Part shown: positions 23,691-35,837 of the stretch, in pieces
How positions within the stretch are numbered: the stretch's first letter is position 1
Layout of the letters: every line of letters starts with the position of its first letter
From: Achatina immaculata
Taxonomy: Eukaryota > Mollusca > Gastropoda > Stylommatophora > Achatinidae
Direction of reading: 5' to 3'
DNA: 64,000 nucleotides
Assembly (NCBI GenBank): GCA_009760885.1
Contig: CM019710.1
Span: 1,590,633 to 1,654,632 of the forward strand
Program-made: the position numbers and the translations under genes
Notes under the pieces: model-generated
The model's input: only the letters and a program-made list of their open reading frames with translations
Databases searched by the model: none
Told to the model about the DNA's origin: nothing

Positions 23691-23824
23691 ATGCTTCACT
23701 GACATCTCTCTGTATACTGTCCGACATATTTCAATTTACGGTCTTAGTGTGTGCGCCGTGACGTAATTACACAATAATCGGTTTATTTTAGACGGTAATG
23801 ACGTCAGACATGGGAGATTCGCAT

Positions 23825-24060
23825 AGGACATAACGCAAAATGTATAAACTAGGAAACAAGTAGGAACATAGGACATAATGCAAAATGTATAAACTAGGAA
23901 ACAAGTAGGAACATAGGACATAATGCAAAATGTATAAACTAGGAAACAAGTAGGAACATAGGACATAATGCAAAATGTATAAACTAGGAAACAAGTAGGA
24001 ACATAGGACATAACGCAAAATGTATATACTAGGAAAAAAGTAGGAACATGGGACATAACG
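23825..24060. repeat. 45-bp tandem repeat made from a foldback-element arm
   Basis: Five copies of a 45-bp unit with GCAAAATGTATAAACTAGGA. The unit contains the first ~30 bp of the inverted terminal repeat of the element that follows, so the arm itself has been amplified. Confidence 0.9.
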
Positions 24061-24910
24061 CAAAATGTATAAACTAGGAAACAAGTAGGAACAGCTTTAT
24101 TACTTAACGATTACAAAGTTGTGACTTGTCCAACGCTGTGTGTCAGAAATGAGCATGGTAGGGCCTAAAGACTCTTTAAATGGAGACCTGTGATGTGTGG
24201 TCGGTGGGTCGTAACTGGGGGTGGTGAGGAATGGAGAGAGAGTGGTACAATGTTAACCTAGCCAGCAGAAGGTGAAATAAATGATTATAGTTAGGGTAGA
24301 GGGGTTGTAATGTGATGCTGTGAAGAGGTTCTGAACAGAACTATGTGTAACAAGTGAGAAGGGAGAGGAGCTTAGTGGAGAGGGATTATAATTGTTGAAG
24401 AGGAGAATGTTAGGTGTAACTGAATAGCGAGTTTAACCCGTGTGGTTCCAGCATCCCATAATCCTGAATGTAGCGGTTCTCAAGCGCATGGCGGCTTGTG
24501 TCATCTGCGTGACATTGTTTGATGGCTGTTACCAGAAAATCAGATTTGCTTCTGTGGTTGGAGCCACTGAAATGATTCGACACCAGTCTCAAATCAGGGT
24601 TTCCCCACCCACTACCCCCAGTTACGACCCACCGATTACACATCATGGGTCTCCATTTAAAGAGTCTTTACGCCCTATCATGCTCATTTCTGACACACAG
24701 CGTCGAACAAGCCACATCTTCTTGCAATAACAGCTAAGTGCCCTATTCATTATTATTAATAACATTCATGTGAATCTATACTTTATCTCCTCTCTCTGTT
24801 TCTTCGCCCTGTATGTTTTTGTATGATTAAGACTCACGCCGAAACGTCAAAACTTTGTAGTTCTTAAGTAATAAAGCTGCTCCTACTTTTTTCCTAGTTT
24901 ATACATTTTG
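24061..24910. mobile_element. Foldback (long inverted repeat) element 1
   Basis: The left terminus CAAAATGTATAAACTAGG is mirrored at the right by CCTAGTTTATACATTTTG; about 40 of 42 bases pair. Further inside, AAGACTCTTTAAATGGAGAC (24168) pairs with sequence around 24650 and a GGGTCGTAACTGGGGGT block pairs with ACCCCCAGTTACGACCC. No transposase frame. A smaller relative is at 47659-48025. Confidence 0.88.
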
Positions 24911-25118
24911 CTATCAAGTGGAACACAACAGGCCGAAGAAAAAGGGGCAGACCGCGTGAAACTCTGAAGAGGACATTATTAAGAGAGGCCAAGTTAACAG
25001 GCATAAAATCCTTTGTTGAGGTTGAAAGACTCGCCGAAGACAGGAAAAATTGGCGAACTACTTTGCGAGCCCTATGTGACGTCTAGCGGCACGGGAAGGG
25101 TATAAGATATAAGATAAG
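24911..25118 (+). mobile_element. LINE-A 3' fragment
   Basis: The last ~200 bp of LINE-A (KWNTTGRRKRGRPRETLKRT through LCDV) and the ATAAG tail. It is flanked by ATACATTTTG at 24901-24910 and 25119-25128, a 10-bp target-site duplication. The insertion point is exactly the right end of foldback element 1. Confidence 0.92.
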
Positions 25119-25128
25119 ATACATTTTG

Positions 25129-26521
25129 ATATCACAGCTTTACTGCAGTGCTTCGTGTATAGTTGTATACTTATACATTAATTATTGTAGGACATAACGC
25201 AATCAGATTTAGAACAGCAGCCCCTTACACGCCCTGTTATCACAGCATCCCGCAGACAATGATAATCTGAGGTTTTGAATGATAATTTAAATTACACAGA
25301 AGTGGAGCTTTTTATTTAGAAATAGAAGGAACTGACAAATACAAAATTAAAGTCAGAAACTAAAGTCGAGTCTAAAGAACGCTGATGGTATACGAAGTTT
25401 ATTCCTGTATAAATAAAAAAAATAAGTAAATTAATGCTGAGATATTTGATAAAGTAGATTCATCTTGAAGTTGCTTGCAAAGATTTGAAACTTGACTTGA
25501 GACTTGACGTTAGACTTGCCGTGAAGATTCTTGAACTCATCTCTTTGTCTGCTGCGCTACATTTTTCATAATTCTAATTTCTCTTTTCTACAACAAAATA
25601 CTTTTTTTCAAAAAGTTATATGAAGATTTTGGAAGTGCGTCTTTCCAAATCTGTGCAGATATTCTAAGAGCAATTTACCCCAAAGCTCTCCGAAGATTTT
25701 GCTGAAATCATCACAATTTTACGAGTGTGTGCCAAAGAATGTTATGTTACATTTTTTTAACGTACGTCTAATGTTACACGAAAACTGTGACATTTCTAGG
25801 GTGGGTTGAATGTATTCAGCGGAGAGATATCACTCGGGACTTTAATGCACGTGTTTGTTTCTGAGTTCCTGCACGTTTCTGTCCCAGGTCTGATCGTGAG
25901 AAGAACGTGCCATTTTGTTTCAGTTCACAGTCGTTCAGTGGAGGTGACCTCGAAGGTAAAACTTTGTACTCTTTTCACTCTCTCTCTCTCCCTCCGTCCC
26001 TCCCTCCCACCTATTCACACACACACACTCTCTCTCTCTCTCACCCTCCCCCCACCAACCCACACACACATACACTCTCTTCCCCCACCCCAACTTCTCT
26101 CGGTCACATTGTCTCTGCCTTTCTTTCTCAGCAACACTTCTGTATCTCTGCCTTTCTTTCTCAGCAACACTTCTATATCTCTGCCTTTCTTTCTCAGCAA
26201 CACTTCTGTATCTCTGTCATTCTCATCTTTATCTTTACATCTATTATTTAGACATTTGTCTCTTTATTTTGGTGCCCGCCATAAACAGAAAATAAAGAAT
26301 TCTCTTAAACTATGAAACAGAATATGTCATTTTCTTTACGAAGAGTTACAACATACATTTATCCAGACAAGTTCACAATCACTTTAGTTTTGAAATGTTT
26401 CTAAAAAAATGTTTATAGCAACTTGAAAGCAAATAAAACATAATTTCATTCATGTACGTTGCCCTTTGCAAAACAATAATTTCTTGATGGCTAATCTAAA
26501 ATACCTCATTGTCAAGCCAGC
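25129..26521. other. No gene recognised; low-complexity CT/CA tract
   Basis: Mostly AT-rich. At 25975-26100 there is a CT/CA-rich low-complexity stretch, and at 26115-26215 a unit of about 35 bp (TCTCTGCCTTTCTTTCTCAG) occurs three times. A frame at 25806-25955 ends at a possible donor (CGAAGGTAAAAC) but shows no domain. Confidence 0.5.
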
Positions 26522-26870
26522 ATTTAATAATAATAATAATAATAATTTTTATTATAATCAAGAGAAGATTAAATATATACAAGTTTTCTTTGTTACATTG
26601 TATCTACTGTAATAATAGGGCCGAAACACTTGTCTGGGGGGGGGTACTTCCTCTGATGATCTGAAGGAGTTGTGTTGTTGTTCCGCTCTCTACGGTAGAG
26701 AGTTTCCTGCATATGTAATAATAATTTTTATTATAATCAAGAGAAGATGAAAAATCTACCAATTTTCTTTGTTACATTGTATCTACTGTAATAATAATTT
26801 TTATTATAATCAAGAGAAGATGAAAAATCTACCAATTTTCTTTGTTACATTGTATCTACTGTATATGCAA
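26522..26870. repeat. Repeat with ~78-bp units
   Basis: An ATA microsatellite, then three copies of a unit containing TTTTTATTATAATCAAGAGA and TTTGTTACATTGTATCTACT. Copies 2 and 3 are adjacent; copy 1 is separated by about 85 bp of other sequence. Confidence 0.88.
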
Positions 26871-27230
26871 ACCAGCTCCAAGATAAGAGGGAAATAGCAG
26901 TAAAATTACTACAATCTTTATTTTTCTAAATCCAGTAAAAATGTCTTTTCCCAACAAAAAGAAATCTTTCTTTTCTTATTTTCTGTTTATAGATTCACAG
27001 TTTTTCTTTCACTCATCTCTCTGCAAGTAATTAGGTTTTTCTTTCTTCTTCAAACTCCTGTTTCAACTTTTTGTGTGACTAAAAGCTGATCAAAGCACTT
27101 GATGTGGTGGTAAAGTTGGAAGTTTAATCAAGAAACAAAAACATGGTTTGGCTGTTTGAACCTAGACAGTTATTTGACAAATACCGTACCAATATTTTAA
27201 TGTGGCTCTCTTCATTTTTTTTTTTTTTAG

Positions 27231-27401
27231 TATTTAGGTGCTAACAAGTGCATAGTCACTGGTTACAGATATCACATTTGTGCACAATGAAAATTGGTCC
27301 AACATTCATATCCAGCATTGTTGTGGTGGTGGTATTTTCTACAACACTAGTAATACTGACCAGTGGACAGACAACAAAAAGGCCATCACATAGTTCAGCT
27401 G
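27231..27401 (+). CDS. Tandem-CRD secreted protein, exon 1 (5' UTR and signal peptide)
   Basis: Coding starts at ATG 27287 (context CACAATGA). Residues 1-28 form a good signal peptide: MKIGPT, then a hydrophobic run at about 7-24 including IVVVVVF, with likely cleavage near TSG-Q27/28. The following TTKRPSHSS is polar. A poly-T tract ending in AG at 27229-27230 is a strong acceptor, so an upstream non-coding exon is likely. The donor is CAGCTG/GTATTG after 27401 (phase 1); AATG/GTTGGT after 27434 is an alternative in the same phase and adds 11 residues. Joined to exon 2 at phase 1 it gives SSAG-CEEIYLPMC. Assignment to the CRD gene is inferred from position, phase and the need for a secretion signal; it is less certain than exons 2-6. 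Confidence 0.55.
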
Positions 27402-27555
27402 GTATTGTTGGCCAGAGGAATAAGAAAAATAATGGTTGGTGCTGTCATCATATTATGATCTGTCTGATATGTGGTTGTCTGTTATGTGTCTCTTTCTATG
27501 ATATCTCATTGCCTGTTATGTGTCTCTCTGTATGATATCTGGCTGTTTGACATTT

Positions 27556-27790
27556 TTTATCCATGATGACTGCTGATATGATCCTATCATATGTCTGATG
27601 TGTGATTGCCTGATATGATCCTATCATCTGTCATCCTATCATCTGTCTGATTGCCTGATATGATCCTATCATCTGTCTGATGTGTGATTGCCTGATATGA
27701 TCCTATCATGTCTGATGTGTGATTGCCTGATATGATCCTATCATCTCTCTGATTGCCTGATATGATCCTATTTGTCTGATGTGTGACTAT
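27556..27790. repeat. Minisatellite, ~37-bp unit
   Basis: Imperfect repeats of TGATATGATCCTATCATCTG and TCTGATGTGTGATTGC, in intron 1 of the CRD gene by the model here. Confidence 0.88.
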
Positions 27791-28052
27791 GTATGGCTCT
27801 GGTTGCACAGGCGACTGTCTGAAAGTATGTGATTTCATTTTATATCTCTAATTGTAAAAGGTAAAATTTCCATTTATATGTCACTAAGGCATATTGGGGA
27901 TATAGTGTTAGGTTCATATTTCCAAGACCATCAGTACATGAAAGTGTGATGTGGTCAATGTCTGGCTGGATTTACCTTCCCAGAATTCTCTAGTACCCAT
28001 GTTTAGAGACTGGCCAGACCCTGGGGCCTTTTATGGTGTATACCATAAAAAA

Positions 28053-29593
28053 GAAAGAGCTTTAGAAGTACAGAAAGATCTCTACTTATGCTTCATTGAT
28101 TACACCAAGGCATTTGACAAGGTGAATTCATTCATTCATTCATTTGCATGTCCCTTGCGGAACTTTACCTCCCAAACAGCACTCCTGTAGGCCTCTCAGT
28201 TGTGAGCAAGATGGCCTGCTGCTGCTGCATCCATTTGCAGATCGTCAACAATTTCTTGCAGCCATCTTCGTTTTGGTCTTCCTCTTTTTCTTTTTCGCAT
28301 TATGTATCCTTCCAATACGGTCTTATCTAAATTATCATGACATTTAATGTGTCCAAAATATTTAAGTTTTCTCTCTTTAATCCTCTTTACTAGTCAGCCT
28401 TCTTCAATATTAAGCTCTTGTAGTATAGATATATTTGTTTTGTTTTTTTTTTTTTTTGTGTCCACGATATTTGGAGAACTCTTCTGTAGAATTTACATTC
28501 AAAGGCATTTATGTGCTTCTCAGCTGTGACAAGGTGAAACATAATGAAATTATTAAAATGCTTGAAGACATCAATATAGACGGCAAAGACCTGAGAACTG
28601 AAAAACATCTATACCGGCAGCAAGAAGCAGCAGTTCGAGTTGAAAATAGAATTGGAAAATATCAACCTATAAAACAAGGGGTGCGACAAGGATGTGTACT
28701 ATCTCCAGACCTTTTTTCTCTGTATAGCGAGAATATTCTAAGAACAATCATCACAGAACCAAGAATAAAAATTGGAGGATACAATATTAACAACCTTTGG
28801 TATGCTGACACACAGTACTGATAGCTGAGAACCAACAAGACCTGCAAAATCTCTTGGATAAAGTAGCCAAAGAAAGTGAACAGAAAGGCCTTACTTTGAA
28901 CATCAAAAAGACAGAGACTATGGTTATATCTAAGAAACAGAATCCACCAACATGCAGTATAAAATTAAACTGAACTATTCTAAAGCAGGTGCAGAAATTC
29001 AAATACCTTGGAACAGTAATAACTTCAGATGGGAAATGCACAACAGAAATTAGGAACAGAATAGGCCAAGCAAAGACTGCATTTCAGAGAATGAGAAACA
29101 TATTATCCAACACATCTTTATCAATGAATGTTAGAAAATGAGTCCTAAAAAGCTATATTGAACCTATCTTGTTATATGGAAGTGAATCATGGACAATAGG
29201 CAAGTCTGCACAAAAATTTTTGGAAGCTGCAGAAATGTGGTTTATTAGAAGAATGTTGCGAATCCCCTGGACAGCAAAAATAACTAATGAAGAATATATG
29301 AGAAGAGCTGGAGAGACAAAAAACCTTGTCAAAAAGATAAAAGAGAGACAATGTACTTTCATAGGACATGCAGTGAGAAAAGGGGGCATTGAAAATATTA
29401 TAACAACAGGAAAAATAGAAGGAAGAAGATCAAGAGGAAGACCAAGAGAAATAATACTGGACAGTCTGACGGGATAGTGTGAGAGGAGATCACCAACTGA
29501 ACTGATGGCCTACATGAAGGATCATGTGCTCTGGAGAAGCATAACAGCCAACGCCAGTCGGCACGGCACATGATGATGATGATGATGATGATG
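28053..29593 (+). mobile_element. LINE-C copy inserted in SINE-1
   Basis: 5'-truncated LINE-C on the plus strand: LYLCFIDYTKAFDKV at the start, RQGCVLSPDLFSLYSE, YADTQ (a one-base loss in YADD), YLGTVITSDGKC, LLYGSESW, RIPWTA and GRRSRGRPRE, then a (GAT)n tail at 29573-29593. Several stops make it non-functional. The 11-bp target duplication ACCATAAAAAA is at 28042 and 29593. A LINE-B fragment splits it at 28130-28516. Confidence 0.9.
28130..28520 (-). mobile_element. LINE-B fragment nested in LINE-C
   Basis: Minus-strand LINE-B 3' part with the (TGAA)n tail at the left. LINE-C text on both sides carries TGACAAGGTGAA (28116-28127 and about 28526-28537), a 12-bp target-site duplication. It contains a T-rich stretch at 28438-28457. 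The last ~300 bp are nearly identical to the copy at 23100. Confidence 0.9.
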
Positions 29594-29934
29594 ACCATAA
29601 AAAAATCCCAGTAGTGGTACTTGAGCCCAGTACCACTGGATTAGTAAAGTGATCACCTCACCATTCAGTTATCCAGGCCAGCATAGTTCTAGTTGTGGTA
29701 ATGAGAAACTCTATGTTAATATTGTAAATTTCTATCTGAAATGACAGGTATAATTATAAATTTCTATCTGAAATGAAAGGTATAATCATAATTGACTATA
29801 TAAATCTAAGCAACATTCATGTTGCCTTGCTACAACTTTAGCAGTGAACTCTGCACATAACCTCTCTTAATTCAGGTGGTAATGGTCGTCCTTCTAAAGT
29901 ACAAAGAAAAAGGGCAATGGTAATGCACGTTCAG

Positions 29935-30023
29935 GATGTGAAGAGATTTACCTGCCCATGTGTAGGGGTCTGGTACCTTACACCCACACAAAACTGCCCA
30001 ACCAGTTCAACCACACCACACAG
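29935..30023 (+). CDS. Tandem-CRD protein, exon 2: N-terminal part of CRD1
   Basis: Encodes the first third of a Frizzled-type cysteine-rich domain: CEEIYLPMC, then VPYTHTKLPN and FNHTTQ. This is the family pattern C-x-x-I-x-L-P-x-C, (P)Y-x-x-T-x-x-P-N, with an N-glycosylation sequon NHT where Frizzleds often have one. The donor is CACACAG/GTAAGC after 30023 (strong, phase 0). The 5' border is less clear. AG at 29933-29934 gives phase 1 and matches exon 1, but its pyrimidine tract is poor. A much better acceptor (CTCTCTTAATTCAG, ending 29875) would read into TAA at 29895 in the CRD frame. Either the weak site is used or a one-base change in the sequence hides a longer exon. CRDs bind Wnt lipid or other acyl chains outside the cell. 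Confidence 0.8.
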
Positions 30024-30420
30024 GTAAGCCGGAGAAATGGGTTTGCTGCAACTTCCAAAGGTTAATTTTTAGACCTAACAATAACAGACATATTGTTTAA
30101 GTGACATCCTCTCTACAATACACAAAAGTATTATGTGAACATAACATTACATCCAGGAATATTTTGTGTGTGTGGTGGTGTGCATGTATGTGTGTTATGA
30201 GTGCACATTCTATGATGGAAGAAAGGATGAAGGCGAGGTTGCAGTTTTGCAAGAAGGTCAATAGATCAAATGAGGAGGGAAAAGAAAAAAGAAAAAAAAT
30301 TATATTGAAAGGCAACAAACACCACCATTGTAATTATCTGGGATTATTTATCTAAATGATTTTATATGTGCTCTATTTTTTTCTTACTTACATTTTACAT
30401 CCTTCCCAAGCTGTGAAACT
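30024..30420. other. Start of CRD-gene intron 2, nothing else seen
   Basis: Intronic sequence after the exon 2 donor, with a short TG-rich run (30165-30200) and no recognisable element. Confidence 0.5.
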
Positions 30421-30422
30421 TA

Positions 30423-32640
30423 AAACCAAGTTTGACTGATTTTGGTGGGCTTTTCAACCTCATCAAGGGATTTTATGCCTACTAATTTGGATTCTCTTAA
30501 AAATTCTTCTTTAGAGTTTCATATGGTCAACCTCTTTTTTATTTGACCTGTTGTGTCCCACATGATAACTTGTTTTGGGATTCTTTGATTGTTCCTTCTC
30601 ATCATGTGGCTGATATATGTTCCATGCAAAAGTTACAACCACAAAAACCAAGTTAAATTATTCAATTCAAATGTGATATCTGCCCTCATTTATGCATGCA
30701 AAAGCTGGAAATCAACTAAAGACAAGAAATAGGACTCTTCTGAAAACAAATGGCTAAGGAAAATACTTGGTATAAAGTGAAATGAATTCAAGGGCAATGC
30801 AGAGATAAGACAGATGAGCAAACAACAACCTGTCTCATGGGTGATCAGAAAAAAGAAGATGTAGGCCATGTGATGAGAAGAAGCAATCAGAGAATACCAA
30901 AACAAGCTATCAAGTGGAGCACAACAGGCTGAAGAAAAATAGGTTGACCACATGAAACTCTAAAGAGGACATTGTTAAGAGAAGCCAGTTTAGTGGGCAT
31001 AACATCCCTTGATGAAGTTGAAAGACTCGCGAAGAACAGGAAAACTTGGCAAACAACTATGCAAACCCTATGTGACATTTAACAGCACGGGAAGGATGTA
31101 AAAAAATGAGACAGGTTGTTGTTCACTCATTTGCCTTATCTCCACGCTGGTCTTGAATTTGTTCCCACTTTATACAGAGCATTTTTCTTAGCATTTGTTT
31201 TTAAAAAGTTTAATTTGTTGTATGTTTCTTTTGTTGTTTTCCAGCTTTTGTATGCATAAGTAAGGATGGATATTACATTTGAATTGAACAGTCTTAGCTT
31301 TATTTTCATGCTTATTACTTTTGATTGCCATATTTTCTCAAAATTCTTTAAGGTCAATGCTATTTTTCATTTCTAACTTTCTTTCTGGTGTCACTATCCT
31401 GGTCTATGTAGCTGCTGAGGTATGCAAATTGGTTTACTTCTTCAATGGCTGTTCCTTCCTATATGTTTCCTTCTTGATTAATGGGAAGTTTCATTATTTT
31501 CAATTTTTCTTTGGTAATTTCAAGTCCTATTTTATTAGGCAGCGAAGACAGAGAATCTGCTCTTTTTATTGCATCACATTCACACTATCTCTAATAAGAG
31601 TTATGTCATCTGCAAAATCAAGTTCTTCTAGTTGAGTCCTATGTACCCAGTCAGTGCCTGTTTTACCTGTACAACATTTTTTAATTATGAAGTCTTAGCA
31701 ATTCCAAAAAGCAAGGGAGATAGCAAACATCCTTGTTTCATGCCTGTTTCAATCTGGAATCATTTGCCCATTCCTTCTTCAGTGTTGATTGCACAAACAT
31801 AGCCATTGTAAAGATCCTTAATGATGTTGACAATTTTTAGTCTTAAAACTCTCCACAATGAGTCTGTGTATGTTATCAAATGCCTTTTTAAAGTCTATGA
31901 TGTTCAGGATTAACGATGTTTGCTTTTCAATATGTTATTCAAGTATTATTCTCAGAGTAAAGATCTGGTCAAGACAGTTTCTCCCTTTTCAAAATCCTCC
32001 TTGTTCTCCTCTCATAGCAGTATCCATTGCATCTTTTATTCTATTCAGAATGACTTCGCAAATACTTTTGCCACAACTGATAGAAAGGTTACTCCTCTCC
32101 AGTTATTGCATTTGCTAAGGATACCTTATTATCTGGTATTTTAACAATGATTTTTAAAATTTTGAATGGACCTTTTCTTCTTTCCAAATTTTATTAAACA
32201 TTCTCTGTAATTGCTCATGTTGTTACTGTTAATGGCTTATAACATTTTGGTTGTTATTTCATCTTCATCTGCAGCTTTGTTGTTAGCCATAAGAGTCACT
32301 GCTGTTTTAATTTCAATCAATGTAAATTCATCCAGGCTGACATTTAGTTGTGGGACTGGTATGTTGGTTTCAAGGTCTATCAATTCTTTTGGGCGTGGTC
32401 AGTCAAGCATTTCTTGGAAGTGCTTGGCCCATCTTTGCTTTTTATCTTTACTTGATGTTAGTGGGTTGCCATTTTTGCTAAACATCAGTCTTTCTTTGGA
32501 TGTAATAGTACACTTTAGACTCTTTTATAGAGTTTTGCTGTCTCCTGTCTTTGCTACTTTCTCTGCTTCTTTTGCCATATTGTCTATATATTCTCTCTCT
32601 CTTTTTTTTTAATACTTACCCTGAATTTGTATTTGTTTCA
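30423..32640 (-). mobile_element. LINE-A copy, decayed, with a LINE-A insert
   Basis: Minus-strand LINE-A text runs from about 32640 (RT N-terminal half) through the palm at about 31600 (LDFADDITLI region, mutated) to the C-terminus, and resumes at 30640-30423 after a plus-strand LINE-A insert. Many stops and frameshifts. One frame at 31136-31357 keeps YKSWKTTKE and VISMKIKLRLF. Confidence 0.82.
30641..31104 (+). mobile_element. LINE-A fragment inserted antisense in LINE-A
   Basis: Plus-strand C-terminal part of LINE-A (TKTKL-LFNSNVIS through the GTGACATTTAACAGCACGGG end). LINE-A text on the minus strand is continuous once this segment is removed. Confidence 0.82.
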
Positions 32641-33218
32641 AAGTATTAATCTTGAAATTTTTTTTAAACCAATTTTTTTACCCACTGATAGTGTGTGATT
32701 AAAAGTACCTCACCTATATGTTCATACTTACATGAACAAAGCAAGTATGAGAGAAATGAGTCTTAAGCTGAAAATATCTTTAGTGAAGGTCACACAAGCT
32801 TTATAATAAAAAAAAACTTCATTAAGCCAATGTATAATCTCTAAATCTAGGTGGAAAATATGCACAACATTATTAACATCCATGCCATGTTTTCTTTGTG
32901 GACTTCCTATAACTTTTTAATAAACTCTGAAGCAGAGCATTATGGTACATCATGTAAATGTTCAGTGTAGACCACAGCAACAAAACAAGACTGTGTCATG
33001 CTAAACTAAATTATCTGCATGATGGGGTAAGAATATAAACTGCAAAAGTAAACTATGATAACAAAATAACATTCCAGCACTAGAATACTACTTCAGCACC
33101 TCTCCATGGAAACAGAATTTTCAAACGCTTGTCAAAATCAAGCCCAGCACTTTAAAGTGTATTTCAGACTTCGAGCACATTCCTTATTACATGTCTGACC
33201 TCCCCTTCTTACATCTTA
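32641..33218. other. Intron sequence, no element recognised
   Basis: AT-rich; no coding, tandem or transposon signature. Confidence 0.5.
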
Positions 33219-34190
33219 CATCCTTCCTGTGCCATTAAATGTCACATAAGGCTCACATAGTAGTTTGCCAAGTTTTCCTGTTTTTTCCAAGCTTTTCAAC
33301 CTCATCAAGGGATGTTATGCCCACTAAATTGGTCTCTCTTAACAGTGTCCTCTTTAGAGTTTCACATGGTCAACCTCTTTTTCTTTGGCCTGTTGTGTTC
33401 CACTTCATAGCTTATTTTGGGATTTTCTGACTGTTTCTTCTCATCACATGACTGACATATATCCATCTTCTTTTTCTGATCACCCATGAGACAGGTTGTT
33501 GTTTGCTCATTGTCTTATCTCAGTGTTGTTCTTGAATTCGTTCTACTTTATACAGAGTATTTTCCTTAGACATTTATTTTCAAAAGAGTCTAATTTCTTG
33601 TCTATTTCTTTAGTTTTCCAGCATAAATGAGGGTGGATATCACATTTGAATTGATAATCTTAACTTCATTTTTGTGCTTATAACTTTTGAATGCCATATG
33701 TTCTCAAGATTCTTGAAGATCAATGCTGCTTTTGCAATTCTAATTCTAACTTCCTTTCTGGTGTCACCATCCTGGTCTATGTAGCTGCCAAGGTATGCAA
33801 AATGATTTACTTCTTCAACATCTGTTCCTTCTACATATATTTTTCCTTCATGATTAATGAGAAGTTTCATTATTTTTGTTTTTTTCCTTGTTAATTTCAA
33901 GTCCTATTTTACTAGCCAGTGAAGACAGGGTATCTGTTTTTTCTTGCATTGATTTCACATTGTCACTGATAAGAATTATGTCATCTACAAAAGCAAGATC
34001 TTCCAGTTGGGTCCCATGTACCCAATCAATACCTGTGTTGCCTGTGCAGCATTTTTTCATTATAAAGTCTATGGCAATTCCAAAAAGCAAGGGAGATAAT
34101 ATGGAGCCATTTGCTCATTCCTTCTTCTGTGTTGACTGTACAGACATATCCATTGTTGAGAACTTTAATGATGTTGACAATTTTAGATGA

Positions 34191-34893
34191 TGTTCCATAT
34201 ATCCTCTATCTTAATGTGAAGAAAACTAAACTGATGACAACTGACAAAACAAACAAGCCAGCTGAAATATGTATCAATGACAAAAAACTAGAAGAAGTGG
34301 AGAGTTTTGAATATCTTGGATCACTACTAACTAATAATGGAGATACAATGAGGAAAATTAAAAAGAGGACATCTATCACTCTTCAGAAAGTAAAACAATT
34401 AAAGAATCTGTGGAGAGGAGCAGACAAAACTACAAAAATAAGATTTTTAAGGGCATGCATCTTTCCCATCCAACATATGCCTGTGAGACCTGGACACTTA
34501 ATAAAACAGCTGAGAAACACATAAATGCCTTGAATGTAAATGCTACAGAAGAGTTCTTCAAATATCATGGACACAAAAAAAGAACAAATATATCCATACT
34601 ACAAGAACTTAATATTGAAGAAGGCCAGGTAGTAAAGAGGATTAAAACAGAGAAAACTTAAATATTTTGGACACATTAAACGTCATGATAATGTAGAGAA
34701 GACCGTCTTGGAAGGGTACATAATGGGAAAAAGAAAGAGAGGAAGACCAAGGCGAAGATGGCTGCAAGAAATTGTTGATGATCTGCAAATGGATGCATCA
34801 GCAGCTGGCCATCTTGCTCATAACCGAGAGGCCTACAGGAGTGCTGTTGGTGAGGCAAAGTTCCCCAAAGGACATGCAAATGAATGAATGTAT
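34191..34893 (+). mobile_element. LINE-B copy nested in LINE-A
   Basis: Plus-strand C-terminal RT of LINE-B: VESFEYLGSLLTNNGD, KIRFLRACIFP, KYFGHIKRHD, KRKRGRPRRRWLQEIVDD and AGHLAHNREAYRS, then a (GAAT)n tail. TTCCATAT on both sides (34183-34190 and about 34899) is the likely target duplication. It defines the LINE-B 3' end used to identify the copies at 23100 and 28130. Confidence 0.87.
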
Positions 34894-35837
34894 GATTCCA
34901 TATATTCTTAAAATTCTCCACAGTGAATGTCTATGTATGCTATCAAATGCCTTTTTAAAGTCTGTGAAGTTCAGGATTAATGGTTTTTGCTTTCCAATGT
35001 GTTATTCAAGTATTATTCTTAGAGACAGCTTCTCCCTTTTTGAAATCCTGCCTGTTCTTCTCTCATTGCAGTATCCACTATATCTTTAATTCTATTCACA
35101 ATAACTTTGCAAAATACTTTTGACACAAATGATAGTAAGATTACTCCTCTCTAGTTATTGCAGTCACTAAGGTTGCCTTTTTTTTTGCATATTTTAACAT
35201 TGATTCCTTTTTTAACCATCTAGAAGGGACCTTTTCTTCTTTCCAAATTTTATTAAACATTCTGTATTTGTCCCATGTTGTCATTGTTAATAGCTTTTAA
35301 CATTTTGGCTGTCATTTCATCTTCACCCGTAGCTTGTTGTTAGCCATTCGATTCACTGCTGTTTCAATGTCATTCAATGTAATTTCATGTAGTTTGACAT
35401 TCAGTTGTGGGACTGATAAATTGATTTCAAGATTTATTAATGCATTTGGGTTGGTCGATTAAGTATTTATTGGAAGTGTTCAGGCCATCTTTGCTTTTGG
35501 TCTTTACTTGATATTAATAGGTTGCCAGTTTTGCTGAAGATTGGTCTTTCTTTGGATGCAGTAGTACCTGTTAGCTTCTTTTGTATGTTATATAGAGTTT
35601 TACTTCTCCTGTTTTTGCTGCCTTCTCTGCTTCCTTTGCCATATTGTTCATGTATTCTGTTTTATCCCTTCTAGCTGAACTTTTTACTTTATTGTCTATT
35701 TTCTTTATGTTGCTTTTGCAAAACTTTTCCAAGATCTGTCTTTACATTCAACATGGCTAATTTGGCTGCTCATCTTTCATGTTTGTATTTCCATGTGTTA
35801 TCTGATATCATTGCTTTTCTACTCATTTTTTGCAATC

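Larger units (their letters stand above)
27930..29679 (-). mobile_element. SINE-1 (tRNA-headed), split by a LINE-C insertion
   Basis: Minus-strand SINE in two pieces. The tRNA-like head is 29679 back to 29594 (GGCCTGGATAACTGAATGG with a B-box-like GGGCTCAAGTACC), and the body is 28052 back to 27930. Both match the SINE copies at 60951-61424. LINE-C occupies the gap, flanked by ACCATAAAAAA on both sides. Confidence 0.85.
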
